A stretch of 64,000 nucleotides of DNA from Diprion similis (lineage: Eukaryota > Arthropoda > Insecta > Hymenoptera > Diprionidae), in contig NC_060107.1 of assembly GCF_021155765.1 (NCBI RefSeq), positions 1,718,501-1,782,500 of the forward strand, written 5' to 3'. Positions 38,285-49,829 of this stretch are shown piece by piece (the stretch's first letter is position 1; each line of letters starts with the position of its first letter). Below the pieces are notes generated by a model. The model ran no database searches. It saw only the letters and a program-made list of their open reading frames with translations, and had not been told where the DNA came from. The position numbers and the translations under genes were made by a program.

Positions 38285-38674
38285 ATAATATATATATATA
38301 CATATATATCTATATATAAATATACATATATATATATATGTATAATTATATATACTTACGTTATATTATCACTGGTTTTTTTTTCTCTGCTTCTCATTAT
38401 CATTATTATTTTTCATTTCCAAATATTCACAAGATGATCAACAACCACCTTTGGAGCTCGACCTCGCGCGTTTTCGGTTCCGCACCCTGATCATCGCGAC
38501 CATTTGTCAGTTGGCCGAAAGCACCGCGTCTTCTCAATTCCACTCGTCAACGACGTCGCCGAACTCGCGTTTAACCCTGCAGCGAACCATGTTAGTACTA
38601 CCCCCGTTGTATAATTCTATGTTGTTGTCGTAACGCTCAAGATCGTCTTCCGGTGACCTTGAGCATCGGTAGCC

Positions 38675-40362
38675 TCAGTACTTGTGGAGTGTGATCGGTA
38701 GGTTACCGCTTGTGCTCACCGCGTTGCAGTCCTGATAGTACCTGTGGTAGAGCGGTGGCGAGGGTGCTGCACCAGAGGACAACGGCGTTGGGGGACTCGA
38801 CCTGGAACGAGGCCGGGAGGAGAGAGATGATAACGTTATCAACGGTGGTAACGAATAACGAAAAAAGACCAGATTCAGGTGTGTTGAAAGTCCTGTGCAG
38901 GCAAGATCGCCGATCGATCGATCGATCACGATCGCTAGAACCAAGGCTTCGAAACGTACCTGTAAAGTTGACAGCTCGGCGATTGCGTGTCCTGGTAAAT
39001 ACCCGCGGTGTCAGGACTCGAGGCTTCCTGGTACCATTGCGAATGGCCCGTTGGATGGGTGCGGACACCACTGGCCGACGGATTGTAGTCGACGTGGTCC
39101 ATGATGTATCCCGCTGCCGCAGTGGTGCAGTAAGGTGTGTACATCGTCCCCGGGGGCGATCCGTTCGACCTGGATGTCGGGTGTCCGTAACTGGCCATCA
39201 GGGACTCCCGGGAGCTGGTGGGTGGCATCATCGCGGTGCTGGTGTTCGATTGTACCGAGTGTTCCCTCGCCGCCTGGAGTTCCCGGGCACTTTGGAGGTG
39301 GACGGAGCTCGAACCCACGGACCCTGGGTGACCACCGGACTCCCGCGAACCCGTCAGAGCCTCGACACCGAAGGAACTCGGGTCCAGACCCTGCATTCCA
39401 TTCGCGTCCGTCATTCCAGCCACCTCCTGGTGCCCGTGGTGTGGGGCCTGGTGAGGCGCCTGGTGCGCGTGGTGCGGGGCCTGAAGATGCGGCGAGGCCT
39501 GGTGAAGAGGTACCTGGTGCCCAAGGGCGGACTGGATGACGCTTGCTGCCGCTGCAGCGACGGATCCTGCCTTCACTTGGTCCTGCTGGATAGGACTGTG
39601 CGCGTACTTTGCAGCCTGCATTCCGCAGTGGGACGACGTCAGGTCGGAGCTTGGTTCACGTTTGGGTTTGCACTCGACGTTACCCTGGAGTTGAGTCTTG
39701 TTCTGCTTGCTCGTTGGATCCGACTTGCCACCGAGATGGGAAGCGTGGTGTTGCTGTTGCTGTTGCTGCTGCTGTTGGTCTTCGGCACGTTGTTTGTCAC
39801 CTGCAGCACTGGATCCCGTCGGCGCTAATCCTTGGCGCTTCAGGGCTTCTTCCTTCTCCTTGAGGGCGTCCTTCTTCTTGAACCGCCGTCTACGACGGAG
39901 GTACGAACCATTGTCGAACATGTTGTAGCTGTCCGGATCGAGGGACCAGTAGCTACCCTTACCGGGCTTCTTGTCGTCCCTTGGAACCTTGACGAAACAC
40001 TCGTTCAGGCTGAGGTTATGTCGTATCGAGTTTTGCCAGCCTTGCTTGTTCTCGCGGTAGTAGGGGAACCGTTCCATTATGAACTGGTATATCCCGTTCA
40101 GGGTGATCTTCTTGTCCGGCGCGTTTTGGATCGCCATAGCTATCAGGGCGATGTACGAGTACGGTGGCTTCACCATGTCTTTACTCGGATGGTGGATGTG
40201 CTGCTGGGCTATTCCCGGATAGCTAGTAGCGTAGGTGCCGTACCTGTACTGCTCGTAGTATCCAGGCGCCGTCGCCACTCCCGGATACGACGGCGTTCCC
40301 ATACCGACGGGAACACCGGCGTGCCTGTAGTAGGCGTTCTGCTCGCCGAACAAGGTGTGCAT
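38675..40362 (-). CDS. croc: Forkhead transcription factor, FoxC/crocodile type, two coding exons
   Basis: Sequence-specific nuclear DNA-binding regulator; FoxC/croc proteins act in embryonic head and mesoderm patterning (family knowledge). Coding exons are 40362-38960 and 38741-38675, split by a 218-nt GT-AG intron, giving 489 residues. The start is the ATG at 40360-40362 (A at -3), the first ATG after an in-frame TAA at 40372-40374. Residues 1-60 are Tyr/Gly/Pro-rich. The forkhead domain spans about 63-163: [15 protein letters not shown], recognition helix [15 protein letters not shown], then a basic wing ([11 protein letters not shown]). It is followed by polyGln (196-204), a His/Gln/Pro-rich stretch (282-312) and a Ser-rich tail. 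The tail ends SCQLYR at the splice, continuing YYQDCNAV, which resembles the vertebrate FoxC ending (SCQ, LYR, YDC). Forkhead identity is certain; the croc assignment rests on the N-terminus [14 protein letters not shown], the domain and the tail. Confidence 0.93.
38742..38959 (-). other. croc intron with alternative C-terminus if retained
   Basis: In the sense direction the donor reads ACAG|GTACGT at 38961-38954 and the acceptor CTACCACAG|GTAC at 38742. Splicing joins AG to G and restores an Arg codon. If the intron is kept, the protein ends YVSKPWF after CQLYR. The intron carries an ATCG tetranucleotide run (about 38909-38927) that is self-complementary. Confidence 0.75.
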
Positions 40363-40513
40363 TTTCAATCCTTAAGGACAAAAGAAGCCCCAATTCTCTT
40401 CGTCCAGCGTCTATCGTTCTTCCCGCGTTTATCGAACCCTGGGTTCCGTCCGGTACACCCGCGACCCTGGAGGTTCACGCGGTCAGAACATCCCGACAGC
40501 AAATTTTATCTCG

Positions 40514-40528
40514 TATATATATATAAAA
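40514..40528 (-). promoter_or_regulatory. Candidate TATA element upstream of croc
   Basis: Read on the minus strand this is TTTTTATATATATAC, about 150 bases upstream of the croc ATG. A TATA box here would place the start of transcription near 40490 and give a short 5' leader. No clear initiator is seen, and TA runs are common in this window, so this is only a candidate. Confidence 0.25.
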
Positions 40529-43115
40529 ACACAATCGTGCCCGGAAATCCCGTAACAATTGTCGACCCTTGTGGCACGGAATCGATCCAGATCCCTGATT
40601 CCAGAGGTGACTGAAGACCGGTTCCCTCGCTCTGATGCTGACTCGCTCGATATATCGGACGATCTAGGGAACTGCAGCCTTCCGGGATCGAGAGTATCGA
40701 TCGCTCTCTCACGCGCGCGCGCACTGACGATGAGCCTACGAGGCAACTGCAGCGGGTAATGATGCACCACTCGACGTGCACGTCGGTTTAGATCGCACTT
40801 TTAAATTCTCACCTGCACCTCCGGCACCTGCACCCACGTTATCGGTGTCCGTCACCGTTGCACCGTTGCAGCCGTGTGCGGTTCGTCTTGTGCGTTCTTT
40901 GACGCTACTCGACGGTGTGTATGCAGAACGCGGACACCCTGCTTATTCCTTCCCACCCCGTTTCAGATATCTTTATACACTTCCTCGACGAGGCCTCGCA
41001 CGTCAAGCCATCCACCGTTGACGATAATTAACGTCCACAAATAACCGCGCGCGAGGATGGTATAGGACCTTATCTTTCCATTGGATCCTCGTTAGATGTT
41101 ATCCACGATTTCAACAATAATTTTCTTCTATTGTCACTGCACACGCCCCCCACATAGCACCGCGCACTTATCGTATTCACGCGTGTAACAAACTTCACCA
41201 TATATGTATGTATGTATGTATATATGCGTATGCGGATATATTATGCACTCGTTTTGTCGTTACGTCACGGAAGTAGCGTCCTGGACCTTCCGGTCACGTG
41301 GTGGATGCCTGATCTTGGGTGTCGGGAAATTTTTTCGTCTCGGTTAAAACGGGGTGACGAGAAATCGGGGAAACCGAGAACAGGAGCGTAGGAGTCTGGA
41401 TCGGGGCCTGAATCGCGCACCGAGTATCGGCACCAGGCGCTTTTCGGTATTATGATACACAACAGCCCGTCGTTTACTCAGCCCCGAGTAAAAACACACT
41501 GCGGACTCGGCCGCGCGGTGCCTCGACGATGAACGCCCGCCGCCCTCGCTTCGCTTCGCTTCGTTTCGTTTCGTCTCGCTTCCTTCCCTCCAGACGTGAA
41601 AATTAGCCCGAGTTACTCCCGCGAAAGGGGCGGAACCGACCGTCAGGGCGGGACACGAATCGTCGAGGTCGTCACGGTGGGGACGATATGGAGACGGGAA
41701 ACGGCCACTTCGAGGACCCAAGGAACGTCGACGACTCGAAAACGCGACACTCCGACGACTCTCGTTGGCTATGAACGAAACTCCGCCCCTTCAGGATCGG
41801 CCAATCATCGTCGACCTCGATCGATCGACGTGCCTTGGATTACCCCTCGAGGCCTCACCCCGTTTCGAGCTCTCCTCGTCTCTCTTTATCTATCTATATA
41901 TTTATCTCTCTCTCTTTCTCATGCTTGTCAGCCACAACTGGGTCTTGTGGAACGAAATTACTACGGGAGTGGCAAAAGACGGGACGTTGAGCGAGAACGA
42001 GAGGGATAACCAACCGTTTCGACATTCGCTGAGAGCCAGTTTCGCGAGGCACAATATTGATTTTATGGGATTAACGAGCTTCACCTTATACCTCGTCTAA
42101 CGGGTGTACCTACTTCGTTTTTTAATTCGCCTTACGCAATTCAGGTGCATTTTTACTACCCCTTATGGATTACGCCGATGATGATGATGAATGCTGCATG
42201 AATCATAGACCTGCAACTCTACACAACTTCCGATATTATCCACCGAGTTGATTGCATCCTTGCAGGATCTGATTTCAAGGTAATATAACCTATAAAATCC
42301 TACGTTTAATCCTAAAACGAAAGTAAGTATGTATAAGTGTTTAGCCACGTACGTCAAGTCTCGTCTCTTCGAGGTGGCAGAGGTGGAGATCTCTCTCTCT
42401 CTCTCTCTCATCCCCCCACCACTTCGAACTCCTCTTTACTTACCTCTCTCCCAGATCTTATTCCCTCGCGAAGGATTCAATTTACCGTCTGTTTTTCCAA
42501 GGGTTCGACTCCCGGCTTGTACAAACACTCTGGAGACACCTCGATCTTAGGACGGTCTCATTCGGCGCATAAAAGATTCGCCGAAAATTTGCGAAACCTC
42601 GCAAAGTCTCACCTTTTATAACACGCGGATCGTCAAGTCTGACATCAAGATTCGACATCAACGTATAATAATAGTAAGTACATAAGAACTCTTCACTTTT
42701 TATTGGATGAACGTGTTCTACTGACCAACTATAAATTGAATTTCCGAATCAAACGAAACTGCAGAAGCAAAATGGTGTATATACACCCTGAATTGGACCG
42801 AATTGGTTATTTAAATCCTTAATCGGAAAGTCGAGAGTGCCGAAGGGCATGCGATAACAATCATTATATAGGTTCCGAACCCTTTTGAAGTTTAACCAAA
42901 AGTTAGATTGTCTTCAGACTTGAGACGAGGAAAATTAACATCCAAGTGGCTCAAACTCTCCCCGCAGCTATCGACTTTTTGCAAAGGGTTTAAATAAAAT
43001 GGCTCTCTCTCTCTCTCTCTCTCTCTGCTTACTAACTTTTTCCTTTTTCTATTTTTGCTGTATCTCACATTATGTACTTGTCCAATATCGCTATGGACGT
43101 ATGTACGTACTAAAC

Positions 43116-43139
43116 ATCTATCTATCTATCTATCTATCT
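43116..43139. repeat. (CTAT)n tetranucleotide repeat
   Basis: Six CTAT units. A TTTC array follows at about 43972-44001, and another at 52547-52569. Confidence 0.9.
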
Positions 43140-45658
43140 GAAGCATTAAACCTCGCACCATATGGCCTCGAGTCTAACACTGCAAATAAGCAAATTTCCC
43201 AGCTTCTATGTATGTTCACAGCCGAATGATCGTTGATATGCAGTGTCGTAAATTACACGACTAATCGGAATTAACAGACTTAGGCGCGATCAGGATGATC
43301 GATTGGCGGTAGTTACACGTTGGTGGATGAGAGCCGGAAGCGGAAGCTTGTCGTGAAAGATCTCCGTGTGCCGGGGTTTAATTTACATGAAATTAAGGGA
43401 CGAGGTGGAAGGGGAGGAAGCAGGGGAAGACAGCTAGACGGTCCGGGTCGCCGGAGGACTCGACGATGGAATGGAGGTTAAAGCGGGCAATCCATGCATA
43501 GATATGTCTGTTGTTATTTCAAGCGAAAAGTAGTTTGTTTTTTTAATTGATATTTCGGTGCCGTTTTCCTTTGAAACGGCGGGGGTTGGCCGACGGAGAG
43601 GAGGAGGCAGCTCGCTGCGCGGGTACCTTGTACGTTTTTCTAAAGAGCCTCGCCGGAAATGTTTATGAAATTTTGAAACCTTTTAAAATAAACTACTACT
43701 CCTTGACCTATCCCACGGACATGGTTGCCATACGCTTTATATACCAACACACAACCACATATTATCCAGTTGTGTACGTGTGCGGTAGACACTCGTACAT
43801 ATTTCTCCACACACCCAACTGCGGCTTGTCTATCTCCTTTTTTTTTAACCTGAAACAATAAACTAGGTGCTATTTTGTGCAGCCAGCGTACTACTTTATA
43901 CTTAGCGCATGTATGTAGTACCTATCCAACTACCTATACCTACACGTATGTGTCGACTCTTATTTTTCTCATTCTTTCTTTCTTTCTTTCTTTCTTTCTT
44001 GGGAAGAGGTATTCACAATTGAACGATAGACGGAAAAACTTGCAGAGAAATAAGACATTACGCTTCACGTGGAAAAGGGAATAAAATCCCTGTAAAATAT
44101 ATTAAGATATATGCACGAATCCAGTATACCTAAATTAAGGTTATGTAATACACGTCCGTTGTGCATATTATGTTATAGGTGTGGAAATTATCGGAAGGAA
44201 GGCTTTTCCCGACGTGGCCGTGAAAATTTTTCGTACGTTCTACGTGGCTGCGTGGATGATCATATATAAGACGGTGAATGAACCGCGTGTGTCTTGTCGC
44301 TGAGAGTCAGGTCGGAGCCTGGATGTTTACGCAAGGATGAAATTTAATTCCAGAGACCTCCGACCCGCTGCAGCCAGTATGTAAACCTATCCGAAAGCCG
44401 TATCCGACAGCGCGTCACGGAAAAAGCTTGCAGGCTAAGTTAACGAAAAAAATGAACGAAGAAAAAGGAAAAGGAAACAGAGAGAAGGGAAAAGAGAAAG
44501 AAGAAGAATAAGAAGAAAGATATTATAAAGTAACTTACTGCGAGTTGAAAAACTGTGCGGTGGAGGAAAATCAAACGAATTTATTTAAATTCTAATTAAC
44601 AAAACTAATTAATATTTCTAATATTCGTCGGGATGCATTTTGCAGACGACTAGAAGCCGACGATTGGGTCTAAACTCTGCGTCTCGTCTCATGCACTTGA
44701 CCAAACATCGACGACGACGACGACGACGACGACGTCGGGATCATCTGCGAACGATCGCGAAACGCGCAATCGAGCCGCGGGTATACGAAATGTATTTCAC
44801 AAGGATAACAAACATCTCCAGGGTATTTTGAAATCCTTGCATCCCATCGATATACTGAAAGCATGGCATCCGCTTCGTCGGTTGTGATGTGCAGTCGATC
44901 GTGCCTCTCCTGATTTTATACCCTGCTGCATGTCGGAATCGATCATATATCAAAAGTCTCCTTTCTGCATTCCAGGATCGAGATATTAAGGCATCCGTCG
45001 CTTCGTGCAGCCTGATTCAGGAACTGCCGTATAGTGCAGGGGAGTTCCTGCTCTTGCGAAGGACCGATGAGTTGAAAAATTCCAAGGATTTCGGCCGGAG
45101 GAAAAGGCTAAAGTAAATATAACCAGATTTCGTTCGTTTCCCTCCTCAAAGTTCCAGTCCGCGCATGATGGTAGTCATACAGGGAATCCGACGATCCTTA
45201 AACATGAGGAAAAAGTATGACTGACGGATGACGTTGGTACCAAACTACTTTTCAATCTCTTCTTCATGTTCCTGCTTTTACGACCATGACGATTAGATTC
45301 TCATATCACATACCTACCTAGGAGTGCACTCGCTTGAGATAACAAACGATTCGACTTAATATCGCCAAAATTCTACTTCAAAGCATGTTTTTCGAACAAT
45401 TATAGTAAATTTCTGAGAAGATTTATAGTATAGGATAGTACGTATAACGAAGCAGAGAGTGAAGTTGGTGACGTAAACGTAACGATTCATTTTTATGAAA
45501 AATCATCATTTCGCAAATGTAAGATCGTCTCATTGTCAAATTGAGAAATCTATTTTCAACGAGCCAAGGGTATTCAGATTGTGAAAATTGAACTCGTTTA
45601 AAATGCTTCTAAACTTTTGTAGAGCAATGACTTGAGTTTCAATATATCGTCACATTAA

Positions 45659-46331
45659 GGCCTTAGGCCACTCTAAAGGCCAAAAAAAATAGGCTTTTTG
45701 GGGATTTTTTTTCAAAAATACTACAAAATAAATCGAGATAACAGAAACGTGATTTTATTATTCATATCAGTGACTGCTTACAATAATTTTTTTGAAGCGA
45801 TTTATTTCAAAATGGCAGCTGTGCAGCGTTTTTGCGACGACGTCTCCTTTTTCTCGGGGTCCACGGCCGGACTAACAGCTCCTGTAATTTTTTTAATCAT
45901 AATGAGCCAATGAATTTTTTTGATTATATATAAAAACTGCTATAGAAGTACGTAGGATTTTTGCGATTTATTGATTTTTTACCAAATGGCGCACTTCTAA
46001 AGTGGAAAGTGAAGAACTTGCCTAAAAAATTGTCAGATAATTGTTAACAACAAATGTACTACGGAATATAAAAAAAAAAAATCCTACGTACTTCCATAGA
46101 CAATGTATTTTCCAAGATATATATTCAAAATTTCAAATTAATCGGTTGAAAATTGCCTGAGTTATGAGTCCAGCCAACTTAAAAAATGCAGTATTAAGGA
46201 CCAGACAGCCTTTTGTACTAAAATTCGAAAACCGAGTATTTAAAGGTTTTTTCCGGTCATAATCTTTTGGGACATGATTTTTGAGGTCCTAGGGGATCGA
46301 TTTTTCGAAAATTCTACTGTGGCCCAAGGCC
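45659..46331. mobile_element. TTAA-flanked piggyBac-like MITE, 673 bp
   Basis: TTAA at 45655-45658 and 46332-46335 would be the target-site duplication. The terminal inverted repeats are GGCCTTAGGCCACTCTA and, reversed, GGCCTTGGGCCACAGTA, matching at 14 of 17. There is an internal 21-bp inverted repeat, TATAGAAGTACGTAGGATTTT (45941-45961) against 46078-46098, with one mismatch. No transposase frame is present, so it is non-autonomous. TTAA targets are the hallmark of piggyBac transposases. Confidence 0.7.
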
Positions 46332-49300
46332 TTAAGTGGAAAATGGAAAATGTCGAATGAGCGTGGAGGAACGTGAAGAGATAAATAGAGGCAACGGCGG
46401 AGGAGGGTGGTGGGGGGGGGGGGGGGGGTAATAAGTGGTGAAATGCTGAGTGGATGGTAACGGAATTGTGGAAAATAAGCCAGAGCTGGCTTTATACCCC
46501 GGCCATGGCAGTGAGTGCATTCGATGTGCAAATCGGTTTACCGGACCGTCGGCTGACCGGCTCTCGAGCGTCCGGCGGCGAGCTTGCCTTCCGTTTCCCG
46601 GCATAAAACAACATTCGTGTGGTGAAAACATCATCCCCTGCATGCGCTCAGAGCGAGTGGTATCCGGATAGGCAGACAGACCCTGGCTGCCGATGCGGAA
46701 CGACAGGATGTCGAAAGAAGCGCGAGATATCCGCGGTCAGAATTGTTACGTTTTTGCAAATGATATAGGTATGTGGATAATTCGTGACCAGCTTGTTTTA
46801 GAATTGAGGATGATTCGTCGAACGTAGGTCATTTTAGAAGCGTTTTTTTTTTTTATTCATTACTACGACGTTTCGGTAGGGCTGCAGCTTACCATTTTCA
46901 GGCTATATGTAACAAACACAATTTTTGAATAGAATTTGCTTATTTTAAGATTCACATTATAATATGACTAGTTAATTACTTGTTGATGTAGGTCGTAAGT
47001 TACACAACAATGTGAAATAATCTCAATTTTGAGGTTAGGAAACGGTTTTTACATATTTGTGATAAATAGGTTAAATATATACTAAATTACCAAAGCGAAA
47101 ATAATATGTATAGGTAGTTAGGCACGATATTGCGCCATTTTAGACGCTTCGTTGCTGTACATGTATAAACTTTTAGGGTCGTCCTTATTTACGGCATTGA
47201 CGAAGTTTTTCACCCACCCTAACCTCTAAATTGACTTAAAATAATTCCAAAACAATTGCATAATTTTTACAGATTCTTACCTCGAAGATAGTCCGTTAAT
47301 TGTTGTACAACTTTCTTATGGAAACATAACATTGGAAAGAACTTTTTTTTCTCAGCATATATATATATATCATTGTAAGAGTAATAATGTGAAGATAAAT
47401 CTGTAACTTTGAGGTTTTAATGAGCATTAGTATACCTAATACTACTAACATCACGATGCCAGGCAATATCGACAAATTGCACTTCCTCTAAATAGAAAAA
47501 ACGAAAAAAAAAAAAAAAAGAAAACAGTTTTTAAGAAACTTGGATCACAAAGCGGACTATCTTAGAGTTGAAATGAAAATGTGAAAAAATGAGGAAATTG
47601 TTTTTGAATAATTTGAAGTTGATTTGCGGGATGAGGTGGGTGAGAAATTCGTCAACACCCTAAATAAGGTTCACCCTATTGTGTAACCCATAAACCTTGA
47701 TTTGTAATTGCAAGCTCGTATACATATACCTAAGCGAAAGATTCTGCGGAACTTTCGTTGTGGCTTTCGGTGATCGTTGGTATTCGGTGGTTTTAAAATA
47801 GCTCTCTTTCCTCGCCGTTCCGTATCGTGGTATACGCGGTTGGTACATGGGGTTTTCAATGGTGTGCGTGAAGCGGTCTGCGTGCGGTGTTTGTTCAGCC
47901 GCAACTTCTCTAAATCTTTTGTGCACCGGAGGGTTGCAGTTGCACTACTAGTATACTCTCTCGGACCACGGAGTCTCGTTGACGTCGTCGTCGTCGTCGT
48001 CGTCGTTGTAATCAGCCGCGCAGCTATAAAATCCCAGACTTCCATCTTCTATTTAAGTTCAAATATAATTGGTGGCCCAACACCCAAGAATATCTAAGTA
48101 AACCGCCATAACAATTGCAATTTGAAAATGGCAATCATCGCGAGCATGACTTGTGATTTTTTCGACCAAGACCAAAAGACAATAATAACCGTCAATTATA
48201 ACTAATCCAAGTCTCGAATCTCTAATTAAATTGATAAGATCAATGTGTGATGAGATTTAATTATACGAGGATATGAAACGCTCGGTATTTCAAATATAAG
48301 CAAAGTAGTTTGAGTGACATTCGGATTAATGAGGATAGTCACGTATAACTCGCTTGACAAATGTTACCGACTGACGTACAACAACAACAAAAAAAAACAA
48401 TTCATTATTTTTAAACAAGGCATTGTATCGTCGGTTGACACCGTCTCTCGTTGCTGATGCAGAGTGAAATTCGTTCCGGAGCAATTTGGCCTGTACCGGT
48501 CGTCTTGCAGCGATACCAACTGCACAGCAGTGACTCGGAACAGCATAATATACCGGCCACCGGCGTCCGTCAAGAACGATCAACTATTAGGTGTTGGCAT
48601 AGAGTCGTATCGTTTAGTCAGAACACAGATCAACTGACTAAAAGACACAGAGGCACGGCCAAGACAAACCTTAAATGCTTGCTAACCAAACAGTCGGTCT
48701 AAATTAGCCACACCTACTCAAACGGGTCCCCCCCCCCCTGCCCCTCTCCGAAACTCACCAGCTTTCTATCTGCCCCCCCTCCCCTCCCCCATCTGCACCT
48801 TTATACATGTCATACATGTGACTGTTATTATAACACGATGAGATATAATTTACACGTTCGTCCAATTAATTATCCTCCAAACTGACTGAATTTTTACCCA
48901 AAAAGGAAAAATGCTGTCACTGTGAAAAAAAATGCAGCGTGGACTTGGATAGAATATTTTTTGTCATGTCATTTCAACACTATTTGAGGTTAATATAATA
49001 TCATTTTATTTTTAAGTTCTGAATTAATCAGGAAAATCGGTGAGTTTTGGTTAATTTTAAATTGTAGAAGGTCGATATCGAGGAAATTGGAATAGTATAA
49101 AGCGTCGAAACGACGAATAATAAGAAATCCTACGCGACACGGGGACTATAAAGAATTAGCTCGTATAACAGTACCTACCTATACCTACCTAAAACTATAA
49201 CCTACCTACTACTATTTGTTCGGTAAATATACAGAATTCCTGAATGATCGAAATTACGTGTGTACCTAGTACCTATACCTACTATCGTCGAAAATACACC

Positions 49301-49586
49301 GTGTATAATCGTCTAGATTACAACGAACGTCAAATGGAGACACGCGTGTTTCTCTGTTGCGATATGATAGGTGCTGGCTAGACTGCAGCCTATGGGAGTC
49401 TCGTTCGAGCTGTTCTAAGCTCTAAATGACAAGTTGACTATTAATAGGATTAGTCCCAGCAACGCACACACGTCGAGTTTATCCCGTGTTCCCGTGGGCA
49501 CACACGCGTGCGTATCTTCTGTCCTTCGTACCGCGGCATCCATGCGTGTGCACGTCTATACCTAGATCATCCTAGCACGGTAACTG

Positions 49587-49622
49587 CATCAGCATCAGCA
49601 TCAGCATCAGCATCAGCAGCAG
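49587..49622. repeat. (CATCAG)n hexamer array
   Basis: Five CATCAG units followed by CAG units, just upstream of a small open frame. Confidence 0.9.
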
Positions 49623-49655
49623 CATTCCAACACTAATAACTAAAACGTTTTGGGA

Positions 49656-49829
49656 ATGGAGGAGCTGATGCTGTTGCTGCTGGCCCAGGCATCGGATTTA
49701 TTTCTTCAGCCGCAGACAATAAGGAAGGAAATGGCCGATATGTTTTCAATAAAAATAAACCAGCCGGATTTTCGGGGTTGCGCGACCTGCGACGACGGGG
49801 GACTCAGGGGGGAAGTAGAGTGGGGTTAA
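49656..49829 (+). CDS. Small open frame, 57 codons, unrecognised
   Basis: It starts MEELMLLLLAQASDLFLQPQ after an AGCATC hexamer array and includes IRKEMADMFSIKINQPDF. The tail has CATCDD. The two Glu next to the start argue against a signal peptide. No donor or known domain is evident. Confidence 0.15.
   Translation: MEELMLLLLAQASDLFLQPQTIRKEMADMFSIKINQPDFRGCATCDDGGLRGEVEWG

Larger units (their letters stand above)
40375..45654. other. Upstream flank of croc and spacer
   Basis: 40.4-41.8 kb is CpG-rich, as expected for the 5' region of a developmental regulator; it holds a CTTCG/TTTCG array at 41551-41579. From 42 kb on there are CT, CTAT, TTTC and CGA repeats. An open run at about 44.13-44.31 kb (plus strand, including VEIIGRKAFPDVAVKIFR) has no start or partner exons. 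Confidence 0.5.

Noticed and set aside
38710..39828. A 372-codon open frame on the plus strand
   Set aside because: It lies antisense to the croc exon, and its product is Arg/Val/Leu-rich without domains. It is a shadow of the GC-rich forkhead coding strand.
40363..40368. Two extra codons upstream of the croc ATG
   Set aside because: The upstream codon is TTG, not ATG. The ATG at 40360-40362 is the first after an in-frame stop and gives the expected MHTLFGEQ start.
42495..42520. GGGTTCGACTCCC, like a tRNA B box
   Set aside because: The T-stem does not pair fully, and there is no A box or cloverleaf in the preceding 80 bases.
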